From: Colocasia esculenta
Taxonomy: Eukaryota; Streptophyta; Magnoliopsida; Alismatales; Araceae
DNA: 64,000 bases
Reading direction: 5' to 3'
Assembly (NCBI GenBank): GCA_014218235.1
Contig: CM024766.1
Coordinates: 70,607,207-70,671,206, forward strand
In this document: positions 32,924 to 42,978 of the stretch, one piece after another
How positions within the stretch are numbered: the first letter of the stretch is position 1
How the letters are laid out: every line of letters begins with the position of its first letter
The notes under the pieces: generated by a model
The model's database searches: none
What the model saw: the letters and a program-made list of their open reading frames with translations, nothing else
Told to the model about the DNA's origin: nothing
Made by a program: the position numbers and the translations under genes

Positions 32924-35521
32924 ATGTTAAGGGCAAAGCAATTTGGTACTCTTTCCCAGTGTGCAAGGACCTTCATCCTTAGTGGCTCAAGGTGTGGAAG
33001 TGCAGATGGTGCATGTAGCTGTGCCGATGATGAATCTTCCATTTCAGGAAGACAGTCGAGAAGCACAGGATTCTTATATAATCAAAGAAAATCAGTTTTG
33101 TTATCTGATGTTGGTGCAAGATCGAGATCTCAAGCTCCTAAGGATGCAGTTCAAGCTGTTAACCAACCTCCAGAGAATCATGGTTACCCAGTCTCAGTTT
33201 CACATGTTTTGTGTCCTCATGCTTCTTTGAGATCAGAAAACTCGATTATACAAATTGCTGGGGGTAAATGTGTGAACAATAATATTCAGGATGCACAGAA
33301 AAATATTGTTCATACCTCCAAGGTGACTGCAATCAAAGCAGGTGTTGCAACTGTAGGTTTGTTGTCTGAGTTTGTGAATCAGAATGTTCCTCCTATGGAT
33401 AGTGTTGGTCTACTTGGAAGTCAAAACTGCGTGGTTGGTTCAACCAACATTCCTATAAAATCTTCTGGTGCAAAGCACCATAAAAAGGTTGGATATAACA
33501 AGCCACAGCCAAAACCGACTGTAAACCTGGGATCTTCTAGTTCAAGTTCTCATGTTCATAGTGATGGTCCCAAATTCAGAGCTGGAAAGTCTGGTGTCAT
33601 GAACGCCAAGCAGAATGTTCCTGTGATAGCACCGGGGCCATCTACAGATTCGACTGGATCAAACATTGGAATTCAGGATCAAAGGCATGTCAAGATTCAA
33701 GGCTCAAAATCTTATTCATATGGTGCTTCAGATACAAAGCCTTGTGTGGGATTCATGGAAGTGAAGCAAGACCTCCATGAGACATCTAAAACTGTGAATA
33801 AATTGCAGCGCCCTACACGATCTGCAAAGGTGACAGGTGGTAGATGTGCTGTTGACCATTATTATAACACATTGCGACAGCTAACATGGGGGCCTGCTGC
33901 AGAAGAGGCATTAGGGAATATTTACTACAAATTGGATGCATTTCAAGCAAACCAAGTTCTGAAACTCCTCCAAGACCATTCTGTTGCTCTTGGTTTCTTT
34001 AACTGGTTGAAACAGCAGCCAGGGTTCAAACATGATGAGCATACCTATACTACTATGGTTGGTATCCTTGGGCGAGCAAGACAATTTGGTCCCTTGAGGG
34101 GACTTCTGGAAGAAATGATCAGGAGTGGTTGCCAGCCAAATGTTGTAACATATAATCGTCTAATTCATGGCTATGGACGAGCAAATTACATAGAGGAGGC
34201 CGTTAATGTATTCCATCAGATGCAGAAAGCTGGCTGCAAGCCTGATCGAGTTACTTACTGTACTCTGATTGATATCCATGCAAAAGCTGGATATCTGGAT
34301 GTGGCAATGGATTTATACAGGAATATGCAGGAAGCAGGGCTCTCTCCAGACACTTTCACATACAGTGTGATGATCAATTGCCTTGGGAAAGCTGGTCATC
34401 TTTCTTCTTCTTACAATTTGTTTTGTGAGATGGTTAGACAGGGTTGTGTTCCTAATCTTGTTACATATAACATTATGATTACTCTTCAAGCAAAGGCCCG
34501 AAATTATCCTAGTGCATTGAAGCTTTACAGGAGCATGCAGGCAGCAGGATTTCGGCCTGATAAGATAACATACAGCATTGTGATGGAGGTCCTTGGTCAT
34601 TGTGGGTTTCTTGATGAAGCTGAGGGCTTATTTTTGGAAATGAAACAAGAATTGGTTCCTGATGAACCGGTGTATGGTCTTTTGGTTGATATGTGGGGCA
34701 AAGCTGGAAATGTAGACAAAGCTCGGGCCTGGTTTTGGTCCATGCTTGATGCTGGGCTACTACCCAATGTACCAACATGCAATTCTCTGCTTAGTGCATT
34801 TTTGAGAGTGTATAGATTTTCTGAGGCCCATGATGTTCTTCAAAACATGCTGGGATTGGGTCTGAAACCCTCCCTACAGACCTATACCCTGCTTCTCAGC
34901 TGTTGTACAGAGATAAGGTCTCACATGGGGTTATGCTGTGAGTTGATGGCCATTACACGCCACCCTGCTCATACGTTTCTCCTGTCTTTGCCTGCAGCAG
35001 AACCGGGTGGACAAAATGTAAGGGACCATGCAAGTGGTTTCTTGGATATGATGCACAGTGAGGACAGGGAGAGTAAGAGAGGGCTAGTGGATGCTGTCGT
35101 TGATTTTCTTCACAAGTCAGGTCTTAAGGAGGAAGCTGGTTTGGTATGGGAGGTAGCTGTACAGAGGAATGTATATCCAGATGCAGTCAGGGAAAAGAGG
35201 TCCTCATATTGGCTTATCAACCTCCATGTGATGTCTGATGGAACTGCAGTCATAGCATTGTCTAGGACTCTTGCCTGGTTTCGCAGACAGATGCTATTGT
35301 CAGGAGTTGGTCCCAACCGTGTTGACATTATAACTGGGTGGGGAAGGCGAAGCAGGGTGACTGGATCTTCACTAGTTAGGCAGTCTGTTGGGGAGCTGCT
35401 TCATCTCTTTAGGTTTCCATTCTTCGCTAAAAATGGCAATTCAGGATGTTTTGTAGGATGCGGGGAAGCTCTCCAAAACTGGTTACTCCATTCTTATGTA
35501 GAGCGTATGCATTTACTTTAG
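32924..35521 (+). CDS. P-class PPR protein with C-terminal SMR domain, organellar
   Basis: An 865-residue protein, intact, no intron in the coding part. Start chosen at ATG 32924 (MLRAKQFGTLSQCARTF); the open frame reaches 32915 only through a GTG. Residues 1 to about 330 are low-complexity and Ser/Gly/Lys-rich with a likely organelle-targeting N-terminus. A run of about eight 35-residue PPR motifs spans residues 369-664 (for example PNVVTYNRLIHGYGRANY, PDRVTYCTLIDIHAKAGY, PDTFTYSVMINCLGKAGH). The C-terminus, residues 765-860, is an SMR domain (NLHVMSDGTAVIALSRTL, ITGWGRRSRVTGSSLV). Layout and end sequence resemble the Arabidopsis At1g18900/At1g74750 pair. PPR arrays bind organellar RNA; SMR domains in related proteins act in RNA cleavage or processing. 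The exact target is unknown. Confidence 0.92.
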   Translation: MLRAKQFGTLSQCARTFILSGSRCGSADGACSCADDESSISGRQSRSTGFLYNQRKSVLLSDVGARSRSQAPKDAVQAVNQPPENHGYPVSVSHVLCPHASLRSENSIIQIAGGKCVNNNIQDAQKNIVHTSKVTAIKAGVATVGLLSEFVNQNVPPMDSVGLLGSQNCVVGSTNIPIKSSGAKHHKKVGYNKPQPKPTVNLGSSSSSSHVHSDGPKFRAGKSGVMNAKQNVPVIAPGPSTDSTGSNIGIQDQRHVKIQGSKSYSYGASDTKPCVGFMEVKQDLHETSKTVNKLQRPTRSAKVTGGRCAVDHYYNTLRQLTWGPAAEEALGNIYYKLDAFQANQVLKLLQDHSVALGFFNWLKQQPGFKHDEHTYTTMVGILGRARQFGPLRGLLEEMIRSGCQPNVVTYNRLIHGYGRANYIEEAVNVFHQMQKAGCKPDRVTYCTLIDIHAKAGYLDVAMDLYRNMQEAGLSPDTFTYSVMINCLGKAGHLSSSYNLFCEMVRQGCVPNLVTYNIMITLQAKARNYPSALKLYRSMQAAGFRPDKITYSIVMEVLGHCGFLDEAEGLFLEMKQELVPDEPVYGLLVDMWGKAGNVDKARAWFWSMLDAGLLPNVPTCNSLLSAFLRVYRFSEAHDVLQNMLGLGLKPSLQTYTLLLSCCTEIRSHMGLCCELMAITRHPAHTFLLSLPAAEPGGQNVRDHASGFLDMMHSEDRESKRGLVDAVVDFLHKSGLKEEAGLVWEVAVQRNVYPDAVREKRSSYWLINLHVMSDGTAVIALSRTLAWFRRQMLLSGVGPNRVDIITGWGRRSRVTGSSLVRQSVGELLHLFRFPFFAKNGNSGCFVGCGEALQNWLLHSYVERMHLL

Positions 35522-36954
35522 TTGGTGCTACTTAGCTCTGTTTTCTGTTTTGTGCATTTTCTGTCTGCACAATCCTGTCTAATTTTTGGTTGAAGCAACA
35601 GGTTTATTATTCAGCTGTTATGAACACGAAGGTTGACAAAAGTAACTTGGTTAGTTGCTCATTTGGAATATGATTTGGCATTTTCTGTCCTTTTTTGATG
35701 TTGATGAGCACTACTCTGTTTCAAATTCAAAAAATACCTGCAGGGAAAAACAACCTAAATATCTCACTGACAGCAAGGCCTATAGTATTTGTGATCTATT
35801 GTGTCTCATGCGCTAACAGCATTCAGTGAGAATTGAGAAGTTCCTAGAGGTGCATTGAACACTTAGGTGATGATTTTGGGGCTAACTGTGAGGATGTGCA
35901 CGTTTCTTGGGCATATTGTTCATTCAGAATGTCAATTTCCTTTGTTTTTTTGAACTGGAAAGCACCTTGGTATGTGAAAAACTATGATTATCCACGTAAA
36001 TTGTCTCCAGATCGTTATGCTGTGTCTTTCTTCGATCATTTCCTTATTCGTTCTCCGATGGTTTCCTTGGGAACTGTATATGCACAAATCAGTCTCTACT
36101 GTCCTCTTTCTCATCTGGTTTCACGGCTTAGGGTGTATTACTAATGAACTAACGGGAACATTAAAACCCTTGACAAACTAACTTCCTGTCCAAGAATGCT
36201 ATTGTCAAGAACTTACTACTTTTGCATCTCTACTTAATGGAGAAATAGCTATCACTAGTTGCAGCAGACAGGCACTGGCAGAGCAACTGCTGTCGCTGAT
36301 GGACTCGTAAAGAATAATGAGAATAGTTGGACTTTGTTCTTCCCATCTCAATTCCAAGCTGCAATCCTGTCAAGGGGAGCAGATGGGTGGGTGGTGGGTC
36401 AAACAGTGCATTTTTTGCCTATTCTTTTTCTACTTTCAGTTGCTCGTACTTCTGTGCTTATGTTACTCGAAGAACAAGCATTTCTTTTTGTGCCTCCACT
36501 TGGTTTTGCTAGTTCTCAAGGATCAGCAAAATGGTCCCAGACTTCCCCTCGCCATCTTTCTTCGATGGGAACATCCATGTCTGCACAACTCAAGAAAACC
36601 GGTAATTTGTTAGCACTTCACTGTGTTCTCTCTTTTCCACAGCTATGAAACAGTTACTTCAAATTTTTAATGCTATGCCTGTAGTTATGCCCAAGTAAAG
36701 TATATTCTTGATTACATCTAAAATAAAGATAACTGAAGAGGTTAGAAGATGGAGAAAAATAATGAATCACAGGATGGCCTTGGGCTTTGGGAACTGGAGA
36801 TGATGCTTGCTGAGTAAATAGACCAGTAGAGAAAGAAATAGCAGTTAGGGAAATCCTTCTAATTCCAGCTTAACTCAGTAAGGTGGCAGGGGAATGAGAG
36901 AGGGCTAGAGTGTAAATACCTTGTTCTGATGCCAGCCCCCTTGTTTATATAGAT
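35522..36954. other. Downstream region of the PPR-SMR gene
   Basis: Probably 3' UTR at first, then intergenic. No gene recognised. An open frame at 36259-36648 has no domain, lacks coding character and sits in sequence with many alternative frames. An AATAAA-like AAAATAAAG occurs near 36720. Confidence 0.5.
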
Positions 36955-37362
36955 CATGAGATGTGTTGATGTAAGGCCCTCACTTTTTGCATGTATTATA
37001 TTTAATCCTGTACATATTGTATTTAATTAATTCTGTACATATTGTATTTATTTATTTTTGTATATGTATGCTGGTTTGATGTGTTTAAGTTCTGCCCGAA
37101 ATCCCAATTAACGTCAACATCCCTTGACGTTAAGGGCAGGTTGACGGTGACATGTGTGCCGTTGACTGCATGGCCAAAGGATATAGACGTCCAGATCGAT
37201 TGACGTCTACTTTCTGTTAACAGCATCAAAGTGGCCGTTTATTTCTCCGGTTATGTTTGAGATTCCAGATCTAAAACAACTGCATTTTCTCCGGAACCTG
37301 TTTAGGAAACCCAATCCCAACGGTTAGGAATCCTAATGCTAGGTGTACCCCGACTCTTAACC

Positions 37363-37370
37363 TTATATAA
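37363..37370 (+). promoter_or_regulatory. TATA box of the outer chromovirus LTR
   Basis: TTATATAA, about 395 bp into the LTR, matched by CTATATAAC at 58788-58796 in the 3' LTR. It lies just downstream of the TGACG-motif block. Confidence 0.7.
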
Positions 37371-37630
37371 CCTAGGTATTTCAGCTAAGTTAGGTCCTTT
37401 GGTTCAGAGGAAAAACTAGGGTTTGTTTGAGAGAAAATCAGAGCTTTCTGAGGCTTGATCCGGTGTTTAAGAGGTTCTTCCGGTGATCTTCTTCGACTGG
37501 AAGGTGCTTCACGTGTTGAAGAATCTTCCCCAACTCCGGAAGACTGGATTTGGGCTGGAGATTTACACCTTCTTGGCTTGGCCGAGGAGGGCTTCATCAC
37601 CAAATTGAACCTTTAGAGATTTTATTCCAG

Positions 37631-39300
37631 GCAAGTAGCTGAGGGGTATCATCCCTAGACATGTCCCCTAGGTTCTAGGTATTTTTACGGATTTTATTTC
37701 GTGTCATGGAACCCCCAATTCTCTCTTTTTATGGAGTTCGGTCTGCACCTTCTGCAGACAGGAGGTTGACGACAACTTTGTTGCCGCCAAGTTCCTGAGT
37801 TGACGGCAACATACTGTGCCGTTAACCCACGGCCAGACCCTTGCCGCCAAGTTCTTCTGTTTTCACATAACTGTGTTTGTCATGTCTCTGTGATAATTAT
37901 CAGATTTATGGATGTCTGATCATGCTGTAAAAATTGTGAATGTTCAGTACTGTCTTAGGGTCAACCCATCATTTTCTGTCAGATTTCTGATCATGCTATC
38001 ATTTAATATAATTTCTGTTATGAGAAGATATGTATGTTTTGACATTATTTAATTCTGAACAAATAGTTTTACTGCATGTTAATGTTACAGAAAATTTTCA
38101 TGAACTTAGGGTTACTGGTTTCATGTTTTAAACCTGTGATAATTGACTATTTAACTGTCTACCATGTTAAGTGAATATTTTACTGAAATTACATGAAATC
38201 TATATTAAATGTTAAAAATAGTTCTAGTATAGCAAAAATTATGGAAAATTGGTCATATGACATATTACATGTATAGAGTCTGTGGTTAAAATTTGATACT
38301 GTTTTGGTATCCTGAGGTACTGTTTGTATTTTAAAAGGGCAATTAAACCATGTTAAGCATGTTTAATTTAAATAATGTAAATTCCAGTGATTAGCAACAT
38401 GTTTTGGTACTGCTATGATTTATTTGTCATTGTGAAATAGTCATGTTAAGTTCTGTAAACTAAAATTTATATGTTGAAAGATGTGCATAGGAATGGATTA
38501 AATGGTGCATGTAAATAATGTAAATCATGTGATTAAGTGAGAAAAATGTGTTTAAGTGATCATGTGCTGAAATTGACATTGCTACCATAGAAGGCTGTGG
38601 AGCCGTACTGTAGAAAAGTCCCTATAGGAAGACTCATTGTGTATGTGATATCCTGTGGGCATCAGGATGAAATCCTAGAGGTGGACAAATACTACTGGTT
38701 AGGGTGGAGAGAGCTTCTCCTAGTTCTGTGCAGTTACCAAGATTCGTCACTATATTGTCTAGGTGACGGATATGTGTTATGTGAATGTGTGTCCTTCTTT
38801 ATGGTGGTTTGGACTATGTGTCACGGTAATTAAAGTGTAAAAGTGTGAAAAGTGTGTATATGTGCAATGTGATCATGTGATAGTATTATGTTAATGTGTA
38901 ACCATGTGAAAAGATGTGAAACCATGTGAATGTGATTTATTTATGTTAAAATAGCAAGTAAAAGATGTGATTATGTGGTTTAAAAGCATGTGAAAAATGT
39001 TAGATATCATGCTAGAATTGTTAGTTACTATGTACATAATTCCATGATCTAATTGTGTAGAATTATGAAATGATATGAATAGAAATTGAAACCATGAATC
39101 ATGTTAAAGACCATGTGTAGCAAGTATGCTATAGGTTATTCATGTGTATTTACATATTTGACATGAATCATGCGCCACGTATTTCTCTCATTGTTTAAAA
39201 ATTGTCTAAAAGAATAGCATGTACATGATATGTGTAAGGATGTGCCTATAGATTGCTTGCTGGGTCCTTCTGGAAGACTCATACTTACTTTAACATACAG
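37631..39300 (+). other. Putative LTR leader intron (GC-AG), outer chromovirus 5' LTR
   Basis: Donor CCAG|GCAAGTAG matches the consensus of GC-type plant introns. Acceptor is TTTAACATACAG|GTGAG. The hairpin stem TGGGTC/GACTCA (39261-39266 with 39276-39281) lies 19 nt before the acceptor. In the 3' LTR the donor is CTAG|GCAAGT (59075) but the acceptor is lost (ACATATATGTGAG). Confidence 0.5.
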
Positions 39301-39662
39301 GTGAGACATGTGTCCCCGTACTAGAGGAGGACATAGTGAGGAGCGATTCCGAGCGCGAGGAATAGCTGCACTTGAGGAGATTACTTGTTTAGTCTACTTT
39401 TCATTTACTAGTATGTGGGCATTGTTATAATGGACTTGTATAATGGTGGACATTGTTATTTTCATTATTGCTATATAGATTGTGGAATATGTGAATGATG
39501 ATGGAATAAGAATGTCTTACATTTCTGCTGTACTTCCTTTGTTATTTATGTTCATCTCGATCTATTGTGTTGTGTTGGGTAAATGTCTCACTGTGACGGT
39601 GCCTTTTGTATCGATATGGATTGGTATAATCGTACTGGTATAAAGAGAGTCGTTACAGAGAT

Positions 39663-39674
39663 TGATATCAGAGC
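39663..39674 (+). other. tRNA-iMet primer binding site of the outer chromovirus, one mismatch
   Basis: TGATATCAGAGC, five bases after the 5' LTR. The inner element has the regular TGGTATCAGAGC at the same place. Confidence 0.85.
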
Positions 39675-39843
39675 AATAGGTTGAGATTGTACATGAATAA
39701 GCCATCATCTACACAATATTTCAAAGTCTTTATAGAATTTGTCTATATATGTGGAAAATATATAATAATGAATTAAAGATAGTTAAGAAAATAGTTAGGA
39801 GTAAGTAACGTAGATTCTAACTAAGTTAATTGTTTTACAGGCC

Positions 39844-41037
39844 ATGGCGAGCCATGGTAGGCGTGGTGCTCAGGCTCGGGAGGACGAGCAGAGGCAATAG
39901 GAGAGGGGTGAGCAGCAGGCCTCGACACCCTAGGGTCCCACGGTACTCCCTCCACCACCACCTGTGGATTATGGCGTGTTCATGCAAGGCCTGGTCCAGG
40001 CGATGCACACATAGGCGCAGACTCAGGCGGCACTGCAGGCTCAGTTGTAGGCTCAAGTTAGAGTTGTTAAATAGGGAGTAGTCTGTTTTGTTGAATGCAT
40101 GATTGTTTATGTGTTGTTTATGTATTGCTTGTTGTCTCAGGCTCAGGCTCCAGCTCCAGTTCCTCAGGATCATGGCCATGGTAGTCCATCCATCATGGAG
40201 AGGTTTAAGAGGATGGCTCTGCCTTCTTTTAAGGGGGAGAGTCAGCCCCTCTTGGCAGAGAGCTGGATGAGGGAAGTGGAGAAGATCTTCCGGGCTATCA
40301 GGTGTTCGGAAGAGGACAAAGTCAGCTTGGCTACTTACATGCTACAAGTACTTAAAGTATACGTACTTGTGTAAGGTTAGGGTTTTGTTTAGATGGTGCT
40401 TATGAGTTGTGTTTTACAGGGGAGAGCCGATGTTTGGTGGGCCTCTGTATTACGTACCAGCTACGAGGATGGTGTCATTGAGGTGACTTGGGCCGAGTTC
40501 ACGAGGTTATTTCGGGCCAAGTTCATCCCCGAGCACATCCAGGACAAGATGGAGCAGGAGTTTCTCTCTCTCACTCAGGGCTCCATGACTGTCTTGGAGT
40601 ACGAGGCCAGGTTTGCCGAGCTTTCCAAATATGCTCCCTATATTGTTGCTGATGAGCGCAGAAAGACCAAGAAGTTTGTGATGGGGCTTAAACCATCACT
40701 TAGGTCGAGGCTAGTTGCTTTTGACCACCGCACTCTAGATGAGGCTCTCAGCGCAGCATGCGGGCAGGAGAGTGAGATGGAGCAGCATATCGAGGAGAAG
40801 AGGGCAGCTCAGAAGAGGTCCGCGCCACCTTTCCAGAGGCATGACAGGAAGAAGGCAGTGTACCAGTCGCCTCAGCGTCTGGTAGCGGCATCGAGTCAGC
40901 AGGCAGTTACACCACAGTCCCCCAGCTTTAGGCCCAGTGATAAGAAGATGTGTCCTCACTGTGGAAGGGCACACGGCGGCACCGAGTGTTGGAAGCTAGC
41001 AGGGAAGTGTCTCAAGTGTGGCAGCACCAAGCATTAG
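39844..41037 (+). pseudogene. Gag of the outer chromovirus, with two putative introns
   Basis: Starts at ATG 39844, directly after an acceptor-like TTGTTTTACAG. Exon 1 (39844-40056) is 213 nt and is followed by a putative intron (40057-40140, GTTAGA...CTCAG). Exon 2 (40141-40347) is 207 nt; a second intron (40348-40419, GTACTT...TTTTACAG) splits TYMLQ from GRADVWW. Both introns are phase 0 and sit at the same codons as in the inner element. The protein has a Gag capsid-like domain (DEFTRLF-type WAEFTRLFRAKF, LTQGSMTVLEYEARFAELS) and one CCHC knuckle (CPHCGRAHGGTEC, CLKCGSTKH). Exon 1 carries several TAG codons in a glutamine-rich context. Dead copy. Confidence 0.75.
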
Positions 41038-42204
41038 ATCAGAGACTGCCCCAGGCTTTAGCAGTCCATTCAGAGAGGAGTGCCAGCCCCAGCAGCGGCG
41101 GCAGTAGTAGCGCCAGTGACAAGGAGACCAGGAAGGCCTCGGGCCCAAGCCCGAGTGTTTGCACTAGCTCGAGAGGATGCAGAGTAGGCCGAGAACGTCA
41201 CGGAAGGTACATTTCTAATCATGGGTGTGCATGCTTGAGTGTTGTTTGATACGGGTGCCACACACTCGTTCATTTCCGAGCAGTTTGCCAAGAAGTTAGT
41301 AGCAGAGTTTGGAGTGGAGGCAGAGGAGTTAGAAGTCCCTTTGTCTGTGCACACACTAGCAGGTACGGTAACGACCAAGAAGTGTATTCCATCCTTATCT
41401 GTGTGCATTGAGGACCGAGGCTTGTTTGGGTGCTTCTACTTACTCAAGATGAAGGACTATGATGCCATACTTGGTCTGGATTGGCTTGAGGAACACTATG
41501 GTTTGGTGGATTGCAGAGGGAAGAAGATTACTTTCCGTATTCCTGGAGAGGATGAATTCTCACATCCATTGCCAAGGAACTTAGCGGGAAGGTTTGTGAT
41601 CTCCGCCATGAAGGCGATCAAGATGGTGAATAAGGGTTGCATAGGGGTGTAAACGGAACCCGATATTCTGATATTCTGACCCGATTTCGATAAAAATTAT
41701 CGATTTCATAATCGGAAAATAATACCGATAGCTTATCAGAATCGGTATCGGATATTCCGATAAGTTATCGGAATTGGAATCAGAATTGAAAAATAATCGA
41801 AATCGGAATCGGTATCGGTTTTTCTGATAAATAATCATAAACTCAAGGTAAAATTATGGTAAACACCTTACCTTATCGGAATTTCGGTTCCGGTAATGTT
41901 ATCGGAATCGGAACGGAATCGGAACTAACCATTCTTATCAGAATCAGAATCGGAATCAGAACTATATTTTGGTTATCGGTATCGGAATCGGAATCTGTGT
42001 TTTCGATTCTGAACCCGACCAGTTTGCAGCCCTAGGGTTGCGACGCTTTTCTTGCCAGTGTGGTCTTAGTTCCAAAGGTCGATCAGTCACCTACCCTTGA
42101 GGAGATTGAGGTTGTGCAGGAGTTTCCAAATGTGTTTCCTGATGATTTGTCTGGATTGCCACCAGCAAGGGAGATAGAGTTCACCATAGAGTTGCTTCCA
42201 GGAA
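41038..42204 (+). pseudogene. Protease and start of RT of the outer chromovirus, interrupted
   Basis: Protease active site VLFDTGATHSFISEQFAKKL (about 41237-41295) followed by DAILGLDWLEEHYGLVDCRG. The frame runs up to VNKGC at 41640, is split by a hAT-like MITE (41642-42034), and resumes at 42037 with DAFLASVVLVPKVDQS to DLSGLPPAREIEF and ELLPGTS. It then ends at the insertion point of the inner element (42205-42209). Stops occur in the gag-protease linker. The RT continues at 55733. Confidence 0.85.
41642..42034. mobile_element. hAT-like MITE, 393 bp
   Basis: Ends are inverted repeats TAGGGGTGTAAAC and GTTTGCAGCCCTA. Flanks are an 8-bp near-duplication GGGTTGCA (41634-41641) and GGGTTGCG (42035-42042), seven of eight identical. 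Both match hAT transposons. The interior is made of repeats of ATCGGAATCGG and its complement, with no coding capacity. It interrupts the protease-RT linker of the outer chromovirus and is absent from the homologous site of the inner element near 47192. Confidence 0.9.
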
Positions 42205-42674
42205 CCTCTTGTAAGGCCCTCGAATTTGTTTGTCATTTTATTCTATTTTATGTGAATTCATGTTTGTGTGTAACTTGTATATGCATATGTAGATATCTAT
42301 GTACAATATTAGCTAGTGATACTTATGTGTGCATGTGTGTAAATAGGTTATAAATATTGTATGTTTGCATGTGTGATGGTGTGTATACTATACCATATAT
42401 ATATACATCGTACGCATGGTTTTTGCATGTTTTTAAGTTCTGGCCGAAGGTCCAATTGGCGTCAACATGGTGGACGTCCATGATAGTCAACGTCCATATC
42501 GTTGGACGTTAATACTTAAATAAACGGCCGTCGATGTGGACGTTAATATCACTCACATGCATGCGCTGCAGACCCAGAAATTCCGGGGGCAAGCTACCTC
42601 AACCATTGGGGAGACGTCCCCAACGGCTCTCAAGCCTTCTCATCAACCCCTGCGTGAGTTGAGAGGTCTCTCTC

Positions 42675-42682
42675 CTATAAAC
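42675..42682 (+). promoter_or_regulatory. TATA box of the inner chromovirus LTR
   Basis: CTATAAAC in a pyrimidine-rich context, identical at 50632-50639 in the 3' LTR. Confidence 0.6.
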
Positions 42683-42978
42683 AAACTACTCTTTGCTACC
42701 CAAAGACCTTCTCTTGGCTCTTTGCAAGGAGAAGGAGAGAAACCCTAAGCCCTGTGAGAAAACTTGAGCTTTGAGAGCTCAGATCCGGCAGTTTGGAGCT
42801 TCATCCGGCGATCTACAGCGACTAGAAGCTAGCTTGGACATAGGAGGAGGCTTCCCCGACCTCAAACTGGAAGCTACAACACCACAGAAGACGGAGAGAA
42901 GGTGTTTTGGAGGCTTCTTGGGACTGCCCAAGGAGAGCTTCAACAGCAACTTTGATCCCTTTGGAGATTTTACAAGAG

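Larger units (their letters stand above)
36970..39657 (+). mobile_element. 5' LTR of the outer chromovirus
   Basis: 2688 bp. Plan: U3 with a block of TGACG/CGTCA-type motifs (37080-37215), TATA box (37363), leader exon-like segment (37400-37630), GC donor-like site AG|GCAAGT (37631), a second block of TTGACGG/GCCGCCAAG motifs (37765-37860), a conserved block at 38590-38830, hairpin (39261-39281) and acceptor-like ACATACAG (39300). Clearly more diverged from its 3' partner than the two LTRs of the inner element are from each other. Confidence 0.9.

Noticed and set aside
36259..36648. Open frame of 129 residues downstream of the PPR-SMR gene
   Set aside because: Three overlapping frames of similar length, no domain and no start context. 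Treated as intergenic or 3' UTR.
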